From JABDGC01 sp964449835 (GTDB lineage: Bacteria > Pseudomonadota > Gammaproteobacteria > DSM-16500), in contig CAYVBZ010000025.1 of NCBI GenBank assembly GCA_964449835.1, positions 1 to 30,299 on the forward strand: 30,299 nucleotides of DNA, in the 5' to 3' direction. The position numbers and the translations under genes were made by a program. The notes under the pieces were generated by a model. The model was given only the letters and a program-made list of their open reading frames with translations. It had not been told where the DNA came from and ran no database searches. Shown here one piece after another: positions 25,001 to 30,299 of the stretch. Within the stretch, counting starts at the first letter, position 1. The number at the start of each line of letters is the position of its first letter.

Positions 25001-26195
25001 TTTTGGCGGCTTTGATTGTGGAGGCCTGGCCTAAAATTTGTAAACGATGATAAATGTAGGGCTTAAATAGTTCCAAGGCCATCTTTTTGGGAATACCGCA
25101 CTGATGCAATTTTAAAGTGGGGCCTACGACAATAACAGAACGGCCAGAGTAGTCGACCCGTTTTCCTAAAAGATTTTGACGGAAACGGCCTTGTTTACCC
25201 TTGATCATATCGGCCAAGGACTTCAGTGGACGCTTATTCGTGCCAAGGATGGGACGTCCGCGGCGGCCATTGTCTAAGAGACCGTCGACGGCTTCTTGCA
25301 ACATACGCTTTTCATTGCGGACAATGATGTCCGGCGCATTTAAATCTAGCAATCTTTTCAATCGGTTATTACGGTTAATGACGCGTCGGTACAGATCGTT
25401 CAAATCGGAGGTGGCAAAGCGTCCACCATCTAAAGGAACCAAAGGACGCAGGTCCGGCGGCAAGACCGGCAGAACAGTTAAGACCATCCATTCCGGTTTA
25501 TTGCCGGAAGAAATAAAGGCCTCTAAAAGCTTTAAGCGCTTGGAAAGTTTCTTGAGGCGGGCATCTGAAGTCGCTGTTAAAATTTCTTCGCGAATACGGG
25601 CCGCTTCTTCTTCCAGATTCAGCGCTTTCAGGATTTCCTGCAGGGCTTCAGCACCCATGCGCGCATCAAATTCATCGCCGTATTCTTCAATGGCATCGTA
25701 GTAGGCTTCTTCCGTCAGAAGCTGGCCTTTTTCTAATTGTGTCATGCCTGGGTCAATGACGACATAGGATTCAAAATACAGAATGCGTTCAATATCACGC
25801 AGGGACATGTCCAAAAGGACGCCAATTCGTGAAGGCAGCGAACGCAGGAACCAGATATGGGCAATGGGGGTCGCCAATTCAATGTGGCCCATACGGTCAC
25901 GACGCACCTTGGAGAGAGTGACTTCAACGCCGCATTTTTCGCAGACGACGCCACGGTGCTTCAAGCGCTTATACTTTCCGCAAAGGCACTCGTAGTCTTT
26001 AACAGGACCAAAAATTTTAGCGCAGAACAAGCCATCTCTTTCCGGCTTAAACGTGCGGTAGTTGATTGTTTCCGGCTTTTTCACTTCGCCGAAAGACCAA
26101 GACCGGATCATGTCCGGTGAGGCTAGCCCAATACGGATCGTGTCAAAGTCCTGCAGCTGTGACTGCTGCTTGACGAAACTTAATAAATCTCTCAA
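22014..26195 (-). CDS. rpoC: DNA-directed RNA polymerase beta' subunit
   Basis: Catalytic subunit of RNA polymerase. 1393 residues (E. coli 1407). The N-terminal zinc ribbon has C70, C72, C85 and C88; the active-site NADFDGD is at 458-464 with the three Mg-binding Asp, the same numbering as E. coli. A second zinc site includes C-x6-C-x2-C (CEARFGICSFC), and the trigger-loop region has GEPGTQLTMRTFHIGGAAS. After RRMPAAKSEKAE the chain ends in a serine/alanine run, an unusual low-complexity tail. It lies 28 nt after rpoB. Its stop is followed by the GC-rich hairpin. Confidence 0.98.
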   Translation of the reverse strand: MRDLLSFVKQQSQLQDFDTIRIGLASPDMIRSWSFGEVKKPETINYRTFKPERDGLFCAKIFGPVKDYECLCGKYKRLKHRGVVCEKCGVEVTLSKVRRDRMGHIELATPIAHIWFLRSLPSRIGVLLDMSLRDIERILYFESYVVIDPGMTQLEKGQLLTEEAYYDAIEEYGDEFDARMGAEALQEILKALNLEEEAARIREEILTATSDARLKKLSKRLKLLEAFISSGNKPEWMVLTVLPVLPPDLRPLVPLDGGRFATSDLNDLYRRVINRNNRLKRLLDLNAPDIIVRNEKRMLQEAVDGLLDNGRRGRPILGTNKRPLKSLADMIKGKQGRFRQNLLGKRVDYSGRSVIVVGPTLKLHQCGIPKKMALELFKPYIYHRLQILGQASTIKAAKKMVEREEAAVWDILEEVIREHPILLNRAPTLHRLGIQAFEPVLIEGKAIQLHPLVCTAYNADFDGDQMAVHVPLSLEAQLEARSLMMSTNNVLSPANGAPVIVPTQDVVLGLYYLTRCKVNARGEGMNFTDIAEVQRAYENGLVELQAQVKVRIKEFQRTEKQGEFKEVIRLVDTTIGRSLLSEVLPKGLSFDLVNKTMTKKTLSDLIDSCYRELGLKATVMFADHLMYTGFQYATRSGVSIGVDDLVIPKNKPEIISQAEEEVRKIQAQFASGLVTQGERYNKAIDIWSRANDVVAQAMMDEISTTTVKDAKGAKVKQESFNSIFMMADSGARGSAAQIRQLAGMRGLMAKPDGSIIETPITANFREGLNVLQYFISTHGARKGLADTALKTANSGYLTRRLVDVAQDLVITEIDCGTAQGVTVIPLIEGGDVVEPLHERVLGRMTAFDIIDPGTKKVVIPKGTLLDEKCVSKLENLTIDQVVVRSPITCEARFGICSFCYGRDLARGHKVNIGEAVGVIAAQSIGEPGTQLTMRTFHIGGAASRATAANNVQVKLTGKIKLQNVKLLQRSNGKNIAISRSGILAVLDEQGRERERYKLPYGAELSVGDGSKIEAGQVVATWDPHSHPVITEVAGRIKYVDLIEGNTMHRQTDELTGLSSVVVLDSKQRTSGGKELKPMIKLVDAKGHDLNLPGTNLPAQYFLPVNAVVTFDDGAAVKIGDVIARIPQETTKTRDITGGLPRVADLFEARRPKDPAILAEISGVVSFGKETKGKRRLIISAPTGDTYEALIPKWRQVNVFEGEHVEKGEVLSEGPLNSHDVLRLLGIADLANYIVNEIQDVYRLQGVKINDKHIEVIIRQMLRKVMITNSGDTKFIKGEQTEYSFVREENDLIVKANKAPAQYERLLLGITKASLATESFISAASFQETTRVLTEAAVSGKSDELRGLKENVIVGRLLPAGTGLAYHADRRSRRMPAAKSEKAETSSSSSSAAS

Positions 26196-26223
26196 AGTCG
26201 CTTCCCCCTAGAATAGGCCAAGG

Positions 26224-29200
26224 TTACTCTAAATCCATATTAATGCTCAAAGAGCGAATTTCCTTAATTAAGACGTTGAACGCCTCAGGCATTGTGGATT
26301 CCATGACATGCTCGCCATCCACAATGTTTTTATACATTTTAGTTCGGCCTGAAACGTCGTCTGATTTAACAGTCAACATTTCCTGCAAGGTGTAGGCAGC
26401 GCCATAAGCTTCGAGCGCCCACACTTCCATTTCACCAAAGCGTTGACCGCCAAATTGAGCTTTACCGCCTAAAGGCTGCTGCGTGACCAAGCTGTAGGAG
26501 CCGGTGGAACGCGCATGCATCTTGTCGTCGACCAAGTGGTTCAACTTCAAGATATACATGTAGCCCACAGTCACAGGCCGTTCGAAAGCCTTGCCTGTTC
26601 TCCCGTCATGGAGAATAGCTTGCCCATTTTCAGGCAAACCGGCTAAACGCAACATGGCTTTAATTTCATCTTCCGAGGCGCCATCGAATACTGGAGTCGC
26701 CATCGGCACGCCGCCGCGTAAGTTTTCAGCCAGCGTCATCACTTCTTCTGTGCTCATCTTGTCCGGGCTTTCTTTGTTGGAATTGCCGCCAGACGTATAA
26801 ATTGTATTTAAGAATTGGCGTAAATTCTTAATCGACTCTTTGTTGTCGAGCATATTGCCAATCTTAAGACCCAAGACCTTCGCAGCCCAGCCTAAGTGAG
26901 TTTCCAAGACTTGGCCCACGTTCATACGAGAAGGCACGCCCAAGGGATTTAAAACGATATCCACTGGTGTCCCATCAGCGAGATAAGGCATGTCTTCCAC
27001 AGGGATGACCCTTGAAATAACACCTTTATTGCCATGACGGCCTGCCATCTTGTCACCGGGTTGGAGTCTGCGCTTAACAGCCAGATAAACCTTGACGATT
27101 TTCAGAACGCCTGGAGCCAGATCATCACTCTGCGTGATTTTATTCTTTTTCGCTTCAAAGGCCTTTTCAAATTCTTGTCGTAGACGCTTGACCTGTTTGG
27201 CCGCTGCTTCTAATTGCTTGGAAGCAGTCGCATCACGCAAGCTAATATCAAACCATTTTTCACGGGGAATGGTCACGAGATAGGTCTTGGTGATTTTCGT
27301 TCCTTTTTTCAACTTGGCCGGCCCGCTTTCCGCGAGGCGGTTTAATAATAATTTCTCCACCCTTTGGAAAATATCATTTTCACGGATACGCAACTCGTCG
27401 TTTAAGTCTTGTTTGGCCTTGTCGAGTTCGTTGTGTTCAATTTCCAAGGCGCGATCATCTTTCTTAATACCTTCGCGCGTGAAAACTTGCACATCGATCA
27501 CGGTGCCTTCCATGCCGGTTGGGACACGTAAGCAGGTGTCTTTCACGTCAGAGGCTTTTTCACCGAAGATGGCGCGCAAGAGTTTTTCTTCCGGAGTCAG
27601 TTGGGTTTCGCCTTTCGGGGTCACCTTACCGACCAGGATATCACCGGAGGTGACTTCTGCGCCGATGTAAACAATACCGCACTCATCCAATTTAGACAGT
27701 GAACCCTCACTGACATTGGGAATGTCTGCAGTGATTTCTTCTGGGCCCAACTTCGTATCACGGGCCACGCAGGTTAGTTCTTCGATATGAATACTGGTAA
27801 AGCGGTCTTCTTGGACGACACGCTCCGAAATTAAGATGGAATCTTCGAAGTTATAACCATTCCAAGGCATAAAGGCGACCAAGAGATTTTGTCCCAGGGC
27901 CAGCTCGCCAATGTCTGTCGACTGACCGTCCGCCAAGACGTCGCCCTTGGCAATCAAGTCGCCAATGCGGACCAAAGGTCTTTGGTTGATACAAGTGTCT
28001 TGGTTGGTGCGCACGAATTTGGTCAGATTATAAATGTCGACGCCCGTTTCACCGGGTTCGGCTTCATCTTCGGCCACTCGCACCACGATACGCGCGGAAT
28101 CGACATAATCAATGACACCGCCCCGTCTTGCGACCACGGTGACGCCGGAATCTTTCGCCACAATTCTTTCAATACCGGTACCAACCAGCGGTTTTTCGGT
28201 TTTGATGGTTGGGACCGCTTGACGTTGCATGTTAGATCCCATCAAGGCACGGTTAGCGTCGTCATGTTCCAAGAAAGGAATCAAGGCTGCTGCAACCGAC
28301 ACAGTTTGTTTTGGAGAAACGTCCATACATTGGACCTTGTCCGGCGTTGAAAAGCTAAATTCATTGCGATAGCGGACCGGGACCAAGGTATCCAGTAACT
28401 TGCCTTTGCTATCCAAGGTTGCATTCGCCTGGGCGATGACATAGTCGCCTTCTTCAATAGCTGAGAGATAGGACACTTCATCCGTCACTCTGCCGTTTAC
28501 GACTTTACGATAAGGCGTTTCCAAAAATCCATATTCATTCGTTCTGGCATAGACCGCGAGCGAGTTGATCAAACCAATGTTTGGGCCTTCAGGTGTTTCA
28601 ATAGGACAAACACGGCCATAATGGGTTGGATGCACGTCACGGACTTCAAAGCCTGCGCGTTCACGGGTCAGACCACCCGGCCCTAAGGCGGAAATACGAC
28701 GTTTATGGGTAATTTCCGAAAGCGGATTATTCTGGTCCATAAACTGGGACAACTGGCTGGAGCTAAAAAATTCTTTGATCGCTGCTGTGATGGGCTTCGC
28801 GTTCACAATATCCTGCGGCATGAGGTTTTCAGTGTCCGGTAAGCTCAAGCGTTCTTTGACAGCACGCTCAACACGGACTAAACCGATACGGAATTGATTT
28901 TCAGCCATTTCACCGACACGGCGCACACGGCGGTTTCCGAGGTGATCAATGTCATCGACCGTGCCTTCACCGTTACGGATGTTGATCAAGGTCTTCATGA
29001 CGTCGATAATATCTTCTTTCGAGAGGACCGTAGGACCTGTGATTTCTTTGCGGCCGACGCGACGGTTGAGCTTCATACGGCCCACATCGGACAAATCGTA
29101 GCGGTCCGAGCTAAAGAAGAGATTCTTAAACAGCGTTTCCGCGGCTTCTTTTGTGGGTGGCTCACCTGGACGCATCATGCGGTAGATTTCAACCAAGGCT

Positions 29201-30297
29201 TCATGTGCATTCGACGTTGGGTCGATGCGGAGCGTCTCGGAAATGTAAGGACCATGATCGATGTCATTAATGTAAAGCGTTTCAAAGTTCTTGACCTTGG
29301 CTTCGACCATCGCCTTGAATACTTTTTCAGTGATCACATCATTGGGATTCACGATGATTTCGCCTGTTTCAGGATGCACAATGGCTTTCGCGGCCACTTT
29401 GCCCAAAGCGTAATCCGCTGGGACTTCCAGCTTTTTGATGGCCGCTTTTTCAAGCAAGGCGATATGACGGGCCGTAATACGACGACCGACTTCAATGAGT
29501 ACTTTTCCTGCCTTTTTGACTTCAAAGGAGGCGATTTCACCGCGGAGACGTTCCGGCACCAAGTCAAAGGAAAGCTGCTCGCCGTTGATGTGGAAAACAT
29601 TATTTTCGAAGAAGATTTCTAAAATGTCTTCGACTGAATAGCCTAAGGCACGCAATAAAATAGTTGCCGGCAATTTACGGCGGCGATCGATACGAACAAA
29701 GACGCAATCTTTCGGATCGAATTCAAAATCCAGCCAGGAACCACGATAGGGAATGACGCGCGCGGAGAAAAGCAGTTTACCGGAAGAATGGGTCTTGCCG
29801 CGATCATGTTCAAAAAAGACACCTGGGGAACGATGGAGCTGGGAAACCACAACACGCTCGGTGCCATTAATCACGAAGGTGCCGTATTCCGTCATGAGCG
29901 GCATTTCGCCCATGTAGACTTCTTGTTCTTTAACGCTCTTAACTTTGTTATTCGCTTCTTTATCAAAGTAAATCTGTCGTAATTTGACTCGTAAGGCCGC
30001 GCCATAGGTCAGGCCGCGCGATTTACATTCTTTCACATCAAAAATAGGCTCGCCTAAGCGATAACCGGCATACTCAATGACGGCATGCCCAGAAAAACTA
30101 CTTAAAGGAAAAACGGAAAGGAAAACGCCTTGCAGACCGCTAGGCCCGCGCTTTTCAGGTTCAATCTCGGCTTGAAGAAATTTTTGGTAGGACTCTAACT
30201 GGAGCTCTAGTAAAGAAGGAACATCAATGGGGGTAGGTAGCTTACCAAAATCTTTACGGACTCGCTTTTTTTCAGTATAGGAGTATGACACCTTCAT
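26224..30297 (-). CDS. rpoB: DNA-directed RNA polymerase beta subunit
   Basis: Beta subunit of RNA polymerase, forming one side of the active cleft and the rifampicin pocket. 1357 residues (E. coli 1342). MKVSYSYTEKKRVRKDFGK opens the chain; SQLSQFMDQNNPLSEITHKR (514-533) belongs to the rifampicin region. Residues matching E. coli D516, H526, S531 and L533 (here D521, H531, S536, L538) are wild type. GDKMAGRHGNKGVIS lies in the conserved C-terminal half. The ATG is 2 nt from the window edge, so the ribosome binding site and any upstream rplJL genes are outside. The coding region itself is complete. Confidence 0.98.
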   Translation of the reverse strand: MKVSYSYTEKKRVRKDFGKLPTPIDVPSLLELQLESYQKFLQAEIEPEKRGPSGLQGVFLSVFPLSSFSGHAVIEYAGYRLGEPIFDVKECKSRGLTYGAALRVKLRQIYFDKEANNKVKSVKEQEVYMGEMPLMTEYGTFVINGTERVVVSQLHRSPGVFFEHDRGKTHSSGKLLFSARVIPYRGSWLDFEFDPKDCVFVRIDRRRKLPATILLRALGYSVEDILEIFFENNVFHINGEQLSFDLVPERLRGEIASFEVKKAGKVLIEVGRRITARHIALLEKAAIKKLEVPADYALGKVAAKAIVHPETGEIIVNPNDVITEKVFKAMVEAKVKNFETLYINDIDHGPYISETLRIDPTSNAHEALVEIYRMMRPGEPPTKEAAETLFKNLFFSSDRYDLSDVGRMKLNRRVGRKEITGPTVLSKEDIIDVMKTLINIRNGEGTVDDIDHLGNRRVRRVGEMAENQFRIGLVRVERAVKERLSLPDTENLMPQDIVNAKPITAAIKEFFSSSQLSQFMDQNNPLSEITHKRRISALGPGGLTRERAGFEVRDVHPTHYGRVCPIETPEGPNIGLINSLAVYARTNEYGFLETPYRKVVNGRVTDEVSYLSAIEEGDYVIAQANATLDSKGKLLDTLVPVRYRNEFSFSTPDKVQCMDVSPKQTVSVAAALIPFLEHDDANRALMGSNMQRQAVPTIKTEKPLVGTGIERIVAKDSGVTVVARRGGVIDYVDSARIVVRVAEDEAEPGETGVDIYNLTKFVRTNQDTCINQRPLVRIGDLIAKGDVLADGQSTDIGELALGQNLLVAFMPWNGYNFEDSILISERVVQEDRFTSIHIEELTCVARDTKLGPEEITADIPNVSEGSLSKLDECGIVYIGAEVTSGDILVGKVTPKGETQLTPEEKLLRAIFGEKASDVKDTCLRVPTGMEGTVIDVQVFTREGIKKDDRALEIEHNELDKAKQDLNDELRIRENDIFQRVEKLLLNRLAESGPAKLKKGTKITKTYLVTIPREKWFDISLRDATASKQLEAAAKQVKRLRQEFEKAFEAKKNKITQSDDLAPGVLKIVKVYLAVKRRLQPGDKMAGRHGNKGVISRVIPVEDMPYLADGTPVDIVLNPLGVPSRMNVGQVLETHLGWAAKVLGLKIGNMLDNKESIKNLRQFLNTIYTSGGNSNKESPDKMSTEEVMTLAENLRGGVPMATPVFDGASEDEIKAMLRLAGLPENGQAILHDGRTGKAFERPVTVGYMYILKLNHLVDDKMHARSTGSYSLVTQQPLGGKAQFGGQRFGEMEVWALEAYGAAYTLQEMLTVKSDDVSGRTKMYKNIVDGEHVMESTMPEAFNVLIKEIRSLSINMDLE

Positions 30298-30299
30298 CG

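Noticed and set aside
28650..28800. Rifampicin-resistance changes in RpoB, and streptomycin-resistance changes in S12
   Set aside because: The residues checked (D521, H531, S536 and L538 of RpoB; Lys43 and Lys88 of S12) are wild type.
28894..29622. 242-codon plus-strand open frame inside rpoB
   Set aside because: It is antisense to highly conserved rpoB sequence and matches no recognisable family; the same applies to the other plus-strand frames under the ribosomal genes.

Overview
This window is a bacterial chromosome segment, most likely from a gammaproteobacterium of the order Legionellales (Coxiella-like). The evidence is the close match of RpoA, RpoB, RpoC, EF-Tu and the ribosomal proteins to gammaproteobacterial forms, the continuous rpoBC-str-S10-spc-alpha gene order, and a hydrophilic insertion in S7 that I recall, without being able to check, from Coxiella. 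The assignment is inference, not a database result.

Right part (3486-30297, all on the minus strand, so transcribed right to left): rpoB, rpoC, a 250-bp spacer with a hairpin and a strong promoter, then rpsL, rpsG, fusA, tuf, rpsJ, rplC, rplD, rplW, a 125-bp spacer, rplB, rpsS, rplV, rpsC, rplP, rpmC, rpsQ, rplN, rplX, rplE, rpsN, rpsH, rplF, rplR, rpsE, rpmD, rplO, secY, rpmJ, a 99-bp spacer, rpsM, rpsK, rpsD, rpoA and rplQ, closed by a rho-independent terminator. These encode the RNA polymerase core subunits, two elongation factors, the SecY translocon channel and 28 ribosomal proteins. Most genes are a few bases apart or overlap as ATGA or TAATG. The three larger spacers hold the likely transcription starts: before rpsL, before rplB and before rpsM.

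Left part (1-3485) is accessory DNA. From the left edge it holds about 85 bp of almost pure C (probably an assembly or sequencing artefact); an unfinished minus-strand gene (1-687) for a two-helix membrane protein with a CxCxxC motif; the remnant of an AAA ATPase of the AAA_14/DUF4143 type that has lost its middle (933-1422, plus strand); and a 605-residue minus-strand protein (1441-3258) with two pairs of internal duplications and a glycine/alanine-rich membrane hairpin. The two membrane proteins share a layout (hydrophilic N-terminal part, hydrophobic hairpin, charged tail) and could be secreted or host-interacting proteins, but that is speculation. Palindromes lie between the last of them and rplQ.

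The right part is mostly ordinary. Its departures from E. coli-type proteins are a complete C/C/C/H zinc-ribbon pattern in a long-form S14, the S7 insertion, and low-complexity tails on several ribosomal proteins and RpoC. No RNA genes, CRISPR arrays or intact insertion sequences were seen. I did not find a convincing undescribed multi-gene system; the least explained material is in the left 3.4 kb.
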